DNA of 64,000 nucleotides from Cryptomeria japonica (Eukaryota; Streptophyta; Pinopsida; Cupressales; Cupressaceae), in the NCBI RefSeq assembly GCF_030272615.1, contig NC_081412.1, forward strand, positions 667,042,352 through 667,106,351, read 5' to 3'. Both the position numbers and the translations under genes were made by a program. Under the pieces are notes generated by a model. The model worked only from the letters and a program-made list of their open reading frames with translations. It was not told the DNA's origin and did not search any database. This document shows positions 44,088 to 53,813 of the stretch, piece by piece (position 1 is the stretch's first letter; every line of letters begins with the position of its first letter).

Positions 44088-45758
44088 TTATGCAAAGGAT
44101 TGGATCAAAGGGATCGAAGGATGGAAAATATGCATTGGATAATAGATAGGATATTGGAAGAATTGGGCTTCAGTGGATGGAAATGTTGGCAAGATCGACA
44201 ATGGCACACACCTTGAGGGGTGATGGACTGATGGAGGAAAAATGTATTTTGGATATTGAGATTTGGATGGAGGAATAGCTTGGGATTTTGGGACATAAGG
44301 GCCCAAAATGGATGAAGAAGGTGGTGGAGGAATAGACTTGGAAGATTTGGATGGAGGAATAGAAACTTTGGATGCCAAGTTGGATGTTTCTTTAGGCTTT
44401 TGTGCTTCAAGGAGCCGCTTAGGAACCCACATGGTTTTTGATTTTTCATGCTTTTGTGGTTCCTTGGAGTGCATTGCTTGCACAAGGGATTTAGGAACCC
44501 ATATATATTTTGACTTTGCTTTATTTTTCTCAGTGGGCCTTTGTGGCCTTTTGGATATTTCTTTTTCTTTATAGATCATATTGTTCTTTGTTTTGACATG
44601 TCGATTATATTGGACATGTTGATTCTTGAATACATGTGGATTAATAGACTTATGACTTTTATACTTGGCATCCAAATTGCTTGGAGGGGGAAAGGAATGC
44701 ATGGATGGATAGGAATGAAATGGAGTTCTTTTGGATTGATGAAATTCACTCAAGGATGTGTGCCTTTGCTGACCTTGCATAGAGGAGGAAGAGATATAAG
44801 GACCTAAGATGGATGGAAGGTATGATGGGGAAGGGATATGTTTTGATTGTGATGGAGGGATACCAACATCTTGAGAGTGAGTTGTGTAGACATGACCCTT
44901 AAGATCTTGTTTAACATGAAGGAATTCTTGCCTATGGAGATCTACTCCTTTGCCTTTATGAATATCTTGACTTGTAGGATACTCATTTCTTTGGGAAGAA
45001 GACGCGAGTCCATTATGAGGTGGATATGATATGAGAGAAATAATGAGATCTTGAAGTGGATCGGATTGCACCAAAGCGGAAGAACCCATTATGCATGTTA
45101 AGGGTTCATGAACATCTTGCACTGACACGTTAGAATCATGAGGGGGACTAGGATTGTGTAGTGGACATGGTTCAATGACAGGCTCTTCAAGAGATGGAAT
45201 GGGAGAAATAATGGGATTATTAAAAGAAATGAGATCTTGGAGTGTATATGGAGCATTAAGACAAGGAGATGGAGGAACAAAAGGATCTTGTGGAGGATTT
45301 AAAGGAATAATTTGATCTTGACAAGGAGGAAGATCATTGGAATCCTCTTTAAAGGTGCTTTGCTCTTGACTTTCAATGGGATCATCAGAAAGGATGGAAG
45401 GGATATCTGGAATGTCAATGGGATTTGAAAGGACATTTTTTTCATGAAATGGAAGGGGATCGTTTGGGATTGGATGGACTGGGATATCTTGATCTTTCTC
45501 GGGGAATGGAGTGTCAATAGGACTTTGGATAGGATGGACAAGAATAGGGGAATCGTCATGAGTGTCTGGGAACATGGGGTCCTGGTCAACAATTGGATGG
45601 GATGATAAGGTTTCAAGATCTTGATCTTGATTTTCTTTAGGACTCATTTCTTCATGCTCTAAATTATCCTCTTGACATGGGGTTGGACTTTGGATATGCA
45701 TGGGGGATTCTGACAAGGAACCAATGTTTTGCGGTGAACTCACAATAATGGTTCCCAC
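44088..45758 (-). CDS. Proline/serine-rich ORF of the LARD-like element
   Basis: An uninterrupted minus-strand frame; the stop is at 44,088. The frame is open from about 45,815. The codon at 45,758 is GTG, and the first in-frame ATG is at 45,701, giving about 537 residues. The N-terminal two thirds is rich in Pro, Ser, Asp and Ile (DIPDIPSILSDDP, PSPCLNAPYTLQDLI). The last third is basic and carries two pairs of internal repeats: PSILGPYISSSS versus SSILGPYVPKS, and KYIWVPKSLVQAM versus KTMWVPKRLLEAQ. No known domain is recognised. Position near the 3' end and survival of the frame in an otherwise decayed element suggest selection or recent origin. It could be a gag-like or accessory protein. 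Confidence 0.55.
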   Translation of the reverse strand: MGTIIVSSPQNIGSLSESPMHIQSPTPCQEDNLEHEEMSPKENQDQDLETLSSHPIVDQDPMFPDTHDDSPILVHPIQSPIDTPFPEKDQDIPVHPIPNDPLPFHEKNVLSNPIDIPDIPSILSDDPIESQEQSTFKEDSNDLPPCQDQIIPLNPPQDPFVPPSPCLNAPYTLQDLISFNNPIISPIPSLEEPVIEPCPLHNPSPPHDSNVSVQDVHEPLTCIMGSSALVQSDPLQDLIISLISYPPHNGLASSSQRNEYPTSQDIHKGKGVDLHRQEFLHVKQDLKGHVYTTHSQDVGIPPSQSKHIPSPSYLPSILGPYISSSSMQGQQRHTSLSEFHQSKRTPFHSYPSMHSFPPPSNLDAKYKSHKSINPHVFKNQHVQYNRHVKTKNNMIYKEKEISKRPQRPTEKNKAKSKYIWVPKSLVQAMHSKEPQKHEKSKTMWVPKRLLEAQKPKETSNLASKVSIPPSKSSKSIPPPPSSSILGPYVPKSQAIPPSKSQYPKYIFPPSVHHPSRCVPLSILPTFPSTEAQFFQYPIYYPMHIFHPSIPLIQSFA

Positions 45759-45815
45759 TTTTTTGCCACTTTTGACACTGAGATGTACATTTTTAAAATA
45801 ATCTTCAACTTCCGA

Positions 45816-46822
45816 GAACTATAACTTTTAAACTATTAAAAATTTGAAGATAATGTAAATTAGTGATTTCTAGCATTTTGTTTGTAGATTCTATATACAT
45901 TTTTTTCAAATTTTTTTGAAAGATTTTTTTTAAAATTTTCCATCTCCCTCGAAAAGTAGTTTTTTACAACAAACTACATTTTTTAAGAGTGATGTGCCTC
46001 CCGAAACGCATAACTTTTTTTCTATAAATGATAAAAACTAAATTCTTTCGAATTTTGGTTTGTAACATCAATATCCAGGGCTTGCATTTGGTTTTATAGT
46101 GATATGTTCAATATTTTTCATTTTATAAAGTTTTGAAGTCCGACTAGTCATAATTCAAACATAGGTTTACGTTTGAACACATAACTTGTTCTATAAAAAT
46201 CGAAATTCAATTTTATTTTTTTTGTTAGAAAGAAGACATCAATACCAAGGGCATAGATATTTTTCAGAATTTTTTTGAATTAGTTTCTTATTTTTTCCAA
46301 TGCGTTGAACAGAGAAGTTCATGTTCGGTGAAAAACCAATTTTTAATAAAATTAAAAAATCAAGAACATAATAAATTCAAAATATAACAAAATTATATTC
46401 GTTGGAAAGCTTTCTTCGAGTACTACCATCTAATATTTTTGGGTTATCAAGATTATTTCATTCGTGCATTGAACCAGAGCTCCGAAGTCATTAATTCTTC
46501 AGAACTCTGAAATTTTTTGGGAGAAACTTCTAATTTTTGGGGTTCGAACGAACACAAGTTCGATCGGATTGGGTTCGCTCGAACCAAAAGGGGTTCGAGC
46601 GAACCCCCATTCGCTCAAACAAGTGAGCTTGATTTTGGCATGCTCGATGTTCGAACGAACCCACTCGATGTTCGAGCGAACCCAACTGAACAGTTTGGTT
46701 CGCTCGGACTCCCAGGGGTAGTCCGAGCGAACATTTGTATTTCGCTCGAACACTAGCAAATCCGAAATTCCCACTTTCGCCAAATTCCTTCGTTGGCAAA
46801 AGTGGGAACCAGCTTTGTGAAT
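45816..46822 (-). other. Internal spacer of the LARD-like element with CGAA-palindrome repeats
   Basis: At 46,540-46,750, GTTCGAACGAAC, GGTTCGAGCGAACCC and GGTTCGCTCGAAC words recur about eight times in both orientations, able to form small hairpins. The rest is AT-rich and recurrently contains ACTTTTTAAACTATTAAAA-like text with no frame. Confidence 0.6.
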
Positions 46823-47227
46823 TCACCCTTTGGCATGGAGGAAAAATAAAGTGCATGGTGGCATTGGGTCTTGTATTTCTGAAACATGACAAGGATGTGC
46901 ATCATGAATTGGATTATCTTGGCAATAAATTATGGATAGCCCTTGGATAATTGCATCCTTGAGTGTATTGTTTGACGAGGACAATATAGAAGGTTCTTGT
47001 GAAACTTCTAAAGATGTAGGGATAGATGCCACTAGAGAGTCAATTTGTTTGTGGGGGGATGAGGCATTGCTAGACATAAGTGTATTATCTTGATCTTCCT
47101 CAAAGAACTCACTTGGTAGTTTCCTTAAGATCCTTCCAATAAAGCCACCTTTCTTTTGAGGTTTTGACATGGTTGTATCTGGAATTTGAACTTGTTTGGC
47201 AAGAATTTGGTCCTGGTTTGATGTCAT
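46823..47227 (-). CDS. Short ORF (134 codons) of the LARD-like element
   Basis: Minus-strand frame that includes MSKPQKKGGFIGRILRKLPS and then FFEEDQDNTL, then a Ser-rich tail. It sits directly downstream (minus sense) of the Gln-rich frame and upstream of the long Pro-rich frame. It may be one exon or frame-shifted part of the same ancestral ORF. No domain is recognised. Confidence 0.4.
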   Translation of the reverse strand: MTSNQDQILAKQVQIPDTTMSKPQKKGGFIGRILRKLPSEFFEEDQDNTLMSSNASSPHKQIDSLVASIPTSLEVSQEPSILSSSNNTLKDAIIQGLSIIYCQDNPIHDAHPCHVSEIQDPMPPCTLFFLHAKG

Positions 47228-47263
47228 GTTCTGATTTTGAACTAGATGTTGATCAAATTGGTT

Positions 47264-47900
47264 TTACATGTTCAAAATTTGGCTTGGTGCATGTTGCAAC
47301 CTTTGTTTTTGAATGTTTGGTTGTGGTTGTTGACATTGATATGTTGATTGAACTTGTTGATATTCCACCATTGGTTGAACTATTTGTTGACATTGTATAG
47401 TTGGTTGGACATATTGTTGAAATTGGACCATTGGTTGTGTTGGTTGTATATGTTGAACAATTGGTTGAACCATTGGTTGTATTGGTTGAAAATCTGATGG
47501 ATAGTAAACACCTTCTTGTTCTTGTTGTGGAGGCACATAATGTTGAAATTGATGTTGTCTCTTTTCTTGAAATTGTTTCATCATCTCTATTTGTGAGAGG
47601 AGAGATGGTATGTCTGATCATTCAAGAAGAGATCTTACATCAATTGGCTCAATCTTTGGATTTCAACTTGGAAATTTTTGAAACATTTTGGACATTTGTG
47701 ATCTATTCTTCGCAATGTTTTTCACTTTTTGTTCCAAAATCTCATTTTCTTGAGCTAGTTTCTCCTCTAGTTTTTGTATTTGGACATTTACATCATCATG
47801 ATAAGTTTGATCCAAGTTTTAAGACATGTAGAGATTGGATTGACATGATTGATTTCTCAATTGTGATGACATGGCTTCGTAAGAAGGTTGAGACCTCATT
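47264..47900 (-). pseudogene. gag-like coiled-coil and Gln-rich region of the LARD-like element
   Basis: From about 47,830 the minus strand encodes KLEEKLAQENEILEQKVK, a coiled-coil segment, then a stop near 47,670. From 47,584 to 47,264 it is Gln/Pro-rich with repeated QPMVQP/QPIVQ units. This resembles the disordered and coiled-coil parts of some plant retroelement gag proteins but has no capsid signature, so the gag label is inference. Confidence 0.4.
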
Positions 47901-49934
47901 TCAACAAACATGTCACTATGCAATGCAACTAATGGGATTGACAAATGCAACCTAAAGGATGACAATGCAACCTAATGTTTTTGTTGTTTTTTCAAGATTT
48001 TGACAAAAATTTTGGAATGCAAATCTAAAAAGAGACCCTTAGGAAATTGAAATGATGTCTAGACCTCAAAGGACAAAAGGACCAAGTGACAATAGGACAA
48101 ATTGACAATGTCTCACCTATATGCTTGGATACTAAGCTAGGTTTGACAAAAATGATATTGATGACAAAAGGACAAAAGTTTGATAAGGTCTAGACTTCCT
48201 AACAATGACTTAGGGTTTATCAAAGATTTGGATTACTCAAGTATGACAAAACCTAGTTTTGACACTATATGCAAAGGGAAAATTACTATGCAAATGACCC
48301 TAATATGATATGGTAATGACCTAAGCTTAATGAAGAGACCTAAGGTATGCAAATGTGACCTAATGTGATGAGGACAAAGATGCAAAGGCCAATGTATGAC
48401 AATGTCAACCTAAGACAAAACCTAAGGTTGAATTATGAAATGGTATTACTCTAATGCAAGAGGACACATGCAAATGGATGACCCTTATTGATATGCAAAG
48501 GAGTATGACCTAGGTGAAACCTAACCTTAGTAGTTGACAATGAATTTGCAAAATGCAAACCTAGGATGAACCTGAATCTAAGTGACATGAATGTTGAGAC
48601 AAGATTTTGAAAAATGTTTGACAACCATGTTTGAAGGTGTTTTGAACTTTGTTGAATGAGATACTCTTGTGTTTAACCTTGTTTTGAATCAATTTGTCTT
48701 TGTTTTGAAATGAGACACAACTCAACTTTTGACAAGTAAAGAAGACAAGGTATTTTAACTTAGACTCAAGACAATCATGCTCATTCACACATTTCTTATG
48801 GTAGGCAAGGACATTAGGTACTTGAGAGGTAGACTCGTTATGGGATTCAAGGAGAATACATAGATGCTTGACCCCACGAGCTCCCCTCCACGGCACTCAC
48901 TTCTCAGGGCAGCCAAGCATCAGTCCCCATGGAAATCTCCCCATGGTGAACTTAGTATCTCTTCCAAGTATCCGAACTTGTCCTTCTCAAGCAACTAGAA
49001 GGGTTTTTTGGCCTCTAAATACAAGGTGTTTAGTAATGATATATGTTAAGTGTTACTCCTTAGTGTCACGCAAGCGTGATTGAGACATTAAGCCCACCAA
49101 GATACCAAACAAATGTAGTCATGCAAGCACGATTTAGACCATGAGGCCCTACTTAGATGTTGATATGAGAAAGAGTTCAAGGGTCATCACTTCCCAAGTA
49201 ACTGCAATTCCCACGTAACCCTTCCTTCAAAGCTTTCACTCATCAGGTATTTATTTATAGTGAGTTAGAATGCCAAGGTATTCTAGCCGTACTCACTTTG
49301 GTTCGTTCCCTTCTCACGATTGTCACTTGCTTGCAAAAGCAAATGGTCGGGAAGGCAGGCCCTCTAAAGGTGACACACAATCAAAACATGAGCATGGTAT
49401 CGAAGATCTGGATTTCTGATCACCCTAAGAAGGATGAGAGCATACTCTCCTACTCCAATGTCAAACTCAACAATCAAAGCAAACATACATTCATTCCATC
49501 CTATTTAGAAATCATACTAGGTGCCTAAATATTAATTACAAACACAAAGTTTAGTTGTAATCCAAGGCAACCTACAAAACCACCAAGTTAGAAGTTTGAT
49601 ATGTTTGATCTTTGACTAGCGAGCCTGCATAAAATTTGTTAGTAGTTTCATCTTTGTCTTTGCCATGCATAATGCCAAGGTGCTGCATGGAGGATCAGTA
49701 CCAAAGAAAACTAGAATGCAAGAAACAGAATGAAAACCCAAATTTTTTATTTTTTATTTTTTATTTTTTTTCACAGGCGCAGAATGCATTAACACGGGCA
49801 TAGATCTCTTTGACACAGGTGCAGAATGCCTTGACACAGGTGCAGGAGTGTCCAGAAAGCTCTGAGTTGCTCTATTTCTTGAGTTTTTCACCTGCAAACA
49901 GCTCAAAAGCACTCAAAACATGATTAAGGGGTTA
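47901..49934 (-). other. 5' internal leader of the LARD-like element
   Basis: No coding signal. Between 47,950 and 48,560 the words GACAAAAGGACAA, ATGCAAA and CCTAAG recur. A TTTTTTATTTTTTATTTTTT run lies near 49,743, and the ACACAGGTGCAGAATGCCTTG phrase repeats near 49,777-49,845. Long untranslated leaders are usual in LARD elements. Confidence 0.6.
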
Positions 49935-49953
49935 GTTCACGTCGGGTTCACCA
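49935..49953 (-). promoter_or_regulatory. Probable primer binding site of the LARD-like element
   Basis: On the minus strand TGGTGAACCCGACGTGAAC starts five bases inside the 5' LTR end and begins with TGG, as required to pair with a tRNA CCA end. I could not assign the tRNA with certainty. Confidence 0.7.
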
Positions 49954-49958
49954 ATTAA

Positions 49959-51479
49959 TGTAGCTAGGAATTCGGAAATCATCAAAGCAAATCAATACTA
50001 ATCTAGCTCAATCACAAAAGCTCAAATGTAATGATCAATCCTAAACACACTCAATAAAGACATGAAAGCAAAACATTCAAGATTAAAAACTAAGGAAACC
50101 AAATGCAGATCTGAATGTCTCCTTCATGTGGCTCCATTGTCCTTCTTTCTTCTTCAAATAGCCTTTGTTTGTGGATCTCACCTTCAAGTGCATAAACCTA
50201 ATGTGAAAGCAAGATTGACAAGTAGCGCAAGAATGCTCAAAGTGTGATTGATTCGACCAGGTAGTGGGGGTCTTGATTGAAGAAATTCATCCAATTTATA
50301 GACAAATTGGAGAGATGACAAGATTAGCATGAGGAGATTCGAATGGAAATTGCAAATCAAAAATGTCAATTATGACAAATTATGACAATTTTGCACTTGC
50401 TATGCAAGATTGATTGATTGACAATTATGACAAAATTATGATAAATTTCTATGTCAAAATTGATTGATTGTCAATTATGACAAATTATGACAAATTGAAA
50501 TGTCATTCCCATGAAATTAGGAGAAATAATAGAGAAAATAGAAAATTAGATAAATTAGAAATTAGGAAATTAGAAAATGAGGAAATTAGGAATTAGGAAA
50601 ACTAGAAAATGAGGAAATTAGGAATTAAGTGAATTAATTAACAATTTTTCATTTATTAATTAATTCACAAAGAGGGAGGAATTAGTTAGCCAATTAAATG
50701 AACATTTAATTGTGATGAGAAGACTTAGGATAAATAAACTATTTAACCTAGAGAGAAAATGGAGAGAAAATGACAAACAAGGTTAAATGAATAAATCATG
50801 AAACCCTAGAAGATGAATTAGAAATGCAAGGACGACAATTAGGCCTTGACAAAAGATAATTAATGTCAATTCGATTTGATCATGATTTTGACTTGATAAA
50901 AAACCAATGCTGATAAATGATTTGATTGATAAATGTGCCAATTAACGAGGAATAATGACAATCGATGTCAAATCGATCGCAAAATGACAAAAACGACAAC
51001 GATCGATGACAATATAGATTGCAAAATGACAAGATTGAAAATGACCACGATCGATGACAAATCGATTGCAAGATGACAAGATTGAAAACGACAACGATCG
51101 ATGACAAATCGATCGCATGATGACAAGATTGATAAGAGGACAACAATCGATGACAAATCGATCGCAAAACGATAAGATTGATAAGAGGACAAAACCCTAA
51201 TTAGGATTGACGATGTCCAAAATGATGACAAATGAGCACGCACATTGATGCGATAGGATAAGATTGACCAAAATCATGATTGAAGATTGTTGTTGACAAG
51301 ACCAAATTCGAGAGAGAGATAAATGAAGAATGCAGACGAAGGACTCAATGCTCGCAAATGATAAAGACCAAGTATGCAACATAGAAGAAATGTTAATGCG
51401 ACGCAAAAACCTAAAATGAGGCAATGCGCCAATGTTAAAGTATGACTCCGCAAGCGTTGACCATTTTTAGGTGTCTACA
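49959..51479 (-). repeat. LARD-like element 5' LTR (right copy), 1,521 bp
   Basis: Matches the left LTR along its full length. About 45 differences by hand count, mostly C/T or G/A transitions, many at CG sites. Confidence 0.93.
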
Positions 51480-51484
51480 GCAAG

Positions 51485-51609
51485 AAGAAACACAAGATTG
51501 TAATGTGGAAGAGGAGAGCCCAATGTCACAAGTAAGTGAGGTACCTCAATCACAACAGCAGAATACAATTTCACGATTCTTAAAGTTGCCCGTTCACATT
51601 GTGAACTAG
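51485..51609 (+). pseudogene. pogo-like transposase, 3' end after the LTR insertion
   Basis: When the LTR element and one GCAAG are removed, the transposase tail frame crosses the junction without a shift and continues to TAG at 51,607-51,609. The piece is Glu/Gln-rich and ends with NTISRFLKLPVHIVN. This shows the element landed in coding sequence. Confidence 0.8.
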
Positions 51610-51704
51610 AGAAGTGGTAGCAGGACTTTAACTAGCACCTGTTTGGTGCGGTAAGGGTAGTTGATAACTTTTGATGAGTTTGTCGAGGGTGTCCAGTTTG
51701 TAGA

Positions 51705-52143
51705 ATGAGGAGTAGAGAAATAGAGGGGAAACAAAGAAAGAGAGAGAAGATAAAAGAAAACAAGGTAGAAAGTTTGTTGGCCAAAGAAACTAATGCACTA
51801 TTGAGAAAGGAGAAGGTAATCTTCTGGCAAGAAAAGGAAAGGTTGAAGGAATTAGAGAAGAAGGAAAAGGCTGAAAAACTGCAATGAGATAATTCAAGGA
51901 AGGAACATGAGGCTGAGGAAAGGGCAATCTCAGAGAAGGTCTATGAGTATCTCAGAGAAGGTCTATGAGTTGGCAAGAAAGAAGTTGTTGAACAGTGAGT
52001 CTATTCTATCCATGCCTTTTCTCAATGGACACCCTGTTATGCAGGATCTAATTAACACAATGCTGCCCCACTTTCCAATAGGCATGAATTATTCACCTAC
52101 TTCCCCATTGGCTACTTTTCCTAGTGTTACCTATTTTCGCTAA
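51705..52143 (+). pseudogene. Lys/Glu-rich coiled-coil coding relic
   Basis: 60 codons of highly charged sequence (KEKVIFWQEKERLKELEKKE) end at a stop. A second frame from 51,907 contains ISEKVYELARKKLLNSES and a Pro/Ser-rich tail ending at 52,143. It follows the transposase stop by about 100 bp on the same strand, so it may belong to the same element. A SEKVYE(Y/L)-type phrase is duplicated (GGTCTATGAGT... at about 51,938 and 51,959). No domain is recognised. Confidence 0.35.
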
Positions 52144-53400
52144 CAAGCTTAATCAGGTAGAGCTTTTGTATTTTCATAATCAGAAAGGTACATTTTATTC
52201 TATTGTTATTATATTCATATGAAAGGAAAGAAAAATAAAAGATTACATCATTATATTTCAATATGCAGATGCATAGGAAATAGAGAGAGAGAGAGAGAAC
52301 AATTTTTAGAGAAAAGTAATCTTTATTAGCATGAATATACAATGTCTCATACAAGTCATGAGACTAACCGATGGTGTAGATGAAGAATAAACTATATACT
52401 TGCAAGTGAAAAACAAATGTAAAATGAAGAATAGGGAAGGGTGACTCATCATTGCCTTAATGATGAGTCCTCTCTGGGTTGTTTTGCACCATCTATAGTC
52501 TTTAGCTCATCTTGCATTCAGTTGTGCCTCCTTGCTACCCCTGAGTACCCGCATTTGAGAAGATAATGTGTTAGAGGAATGAGAGTCATCATTCACTATC
52601 TGCATATGCACCTACAAACATACAATCTAACCCTCATGTGCATCACAACAGTTAGTGTACCAAGAAAATCAGCAAGTATCAAATCAAATCATCAAGTCAA
52701 ATAATCATATGCATTGTTCTATCTAACTAGTTTATTCACTATACAGATAACAGGAAAAACAATGTTGTTGTCCATCAAATTACAGCATGTGGGGTAAAAT
52801 ATGGCTCCCACAAGGGTTGAGCCCAACATGCTAAGTTAAAGGCATGTATGTTAAGAGTACAATGAATTTCTTCAAAAGAACACTATTGCTAAAGAGCATG
52901 ATACAATGAGTAGCCAATTACAATGCTATAACAGTGCCAAAGGAATTACATCAATGGGATGTTGTAATAGAGGTAGATGACAGTCATGTTGATGCATAGT
53001 GCAATATAAGGCAGGCCTAGATAAACATTGAAGACAATTTAAGAACAAAAGGCATCCAACACTTTAGGGAAGACGACATCAAGGAAGATTTATTTAGAAA
53101 ATCATTTTGTAATTATTGTATAAAGCTGATATTGTATATCTTTTGTAATGCATTGTAAGCCAAAATAAGGCATATTGTTTGTATGGGTATATAGGTCAAT
53201 GTGTTAGGACATTATGACATATCAATAATTAATTGTTATGCAAAGATAGAACTTGTGGATGAGGATTGTGGAATGCGAAGATCATTTATATGTGAATATT
53301 GTATCATGCAATGATCTGTAAATGTTTTGTAAGACATTCTTGGAGGGAAGGTGATACCGATAGTAGTGTTCAGGGTTTATGAACTGGTACAGAGCAGAGC
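52144..53400. other. No recognised gene
   Basis: Noncoding, with a short GA run near 52,280. The last few hundred bases may already belong to the LTR ending at 53,813, but its start could not be fixed. Confidence 0.4.
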
Positions 53401-53813
53401 TATAACTGGAAATATCTTTGGAATAACAAATGCATTTTGTGAGTTCACTTTCATTGTTTTACTTTAGCAAAAGCTCATAGTCAGTGAGACTCTTTAGTGA
53501 TGAGCAGTGTGCCTTCCTGCATGTGTAGGCCCTCATTATATGTAAAATCTTTCATATGGCCAGTGAATTGATATTGTGGGTCTCAAATCCCACCATGGTT
53601 TTTCCTCTTTGAGGTTTTCCATGTATAAATTTTGTGTGTTATGGTGTTCATCCATGTGGATGGTTCATTTGCTTCTAGCTATATGTTTATTTGTTTACCG
53701 GTTTATGTGTGTTTGGTATAAAAGCATAAACTCTTATCTTACTAGAAAAACACTGATTCACCCCCCCCCCCACCCCCCCCCCCGCCCCCCCTCAATGTTC
53801 TTGGATCCCAACA
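53401..53813 (+). repeat. 3' part of a Copia-type LTR (start undefined)
   Basis: The end resembles that of the Sirevirus LTR in this window: GGTTTTCC, TTTACCGGTTT, then AACACTGATTCACCCCC, a C-rich tract (53,761-53,791) and an end in GATCCCAACA. It directly abuts the chromovirus pol remnant, so it probably inserted there. The left boundary is a guess; a TGTTAGGAC at 53,202 is one possible start but lacks a matching target duplication. Confidence 0.5.

Larger units (their letters stand above)
39633..51479 (-). mobile_element. Large LTR element without recognisable pol (LARD-like), 11,847 bp
   Basis: Two 1,521-bp LTRs (39,633-41,153 and 49,959-51,479) with a perfect target duplication GCAAG (39,628-39,632 and 51,480-51,484). 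On the minus strand the LTR starts TGTAGACACC and ends TAGCTACA. A primer-site-like sequence sits next to the minus-strand 5' LTR (right end) and the polypurine tract AAAGAGGGGCAAAA next to the 3' LTR (left end), fixing minus orientation. The TGTAGACACC start and this tract resemble plant Tat/Ogre-type gypsy LTRs. In 8.8 kb of internal sequence I find no protease, RT, RNase H or integrase motif. There are gag-like coiled-coil/Gln-rich remnants and one long proline-rich frame. It is probably mobilised in trans. The LTRs are about 97% identical by hand count. Confidence 0.92.

Noticed and set aside
46517-46892. Overlapping frames on both strands with RTN/VRSN repeats
   Set aside because: They are translations of the CGAA palindrome cluster, open on both strands because of the repeat, with no domain.
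47401-47955. 184-codon plus-strand ORF rich in Val and Leu
   Set aside because: It is the antisense of the Gln-rich and coiled-coil region of the LARD-like element. Val/Leu richness follows from Gln/Asn codons on the other strand.
53202-53813. Complete solo LTR from TGTTAGGAC to CCCAACA
   Set aside because: The ends look right, but the flanking five bases (TCAAT or CAATG versus AAAAA) do not match, and similar text continues upstream, so only the 3' end is claimed.
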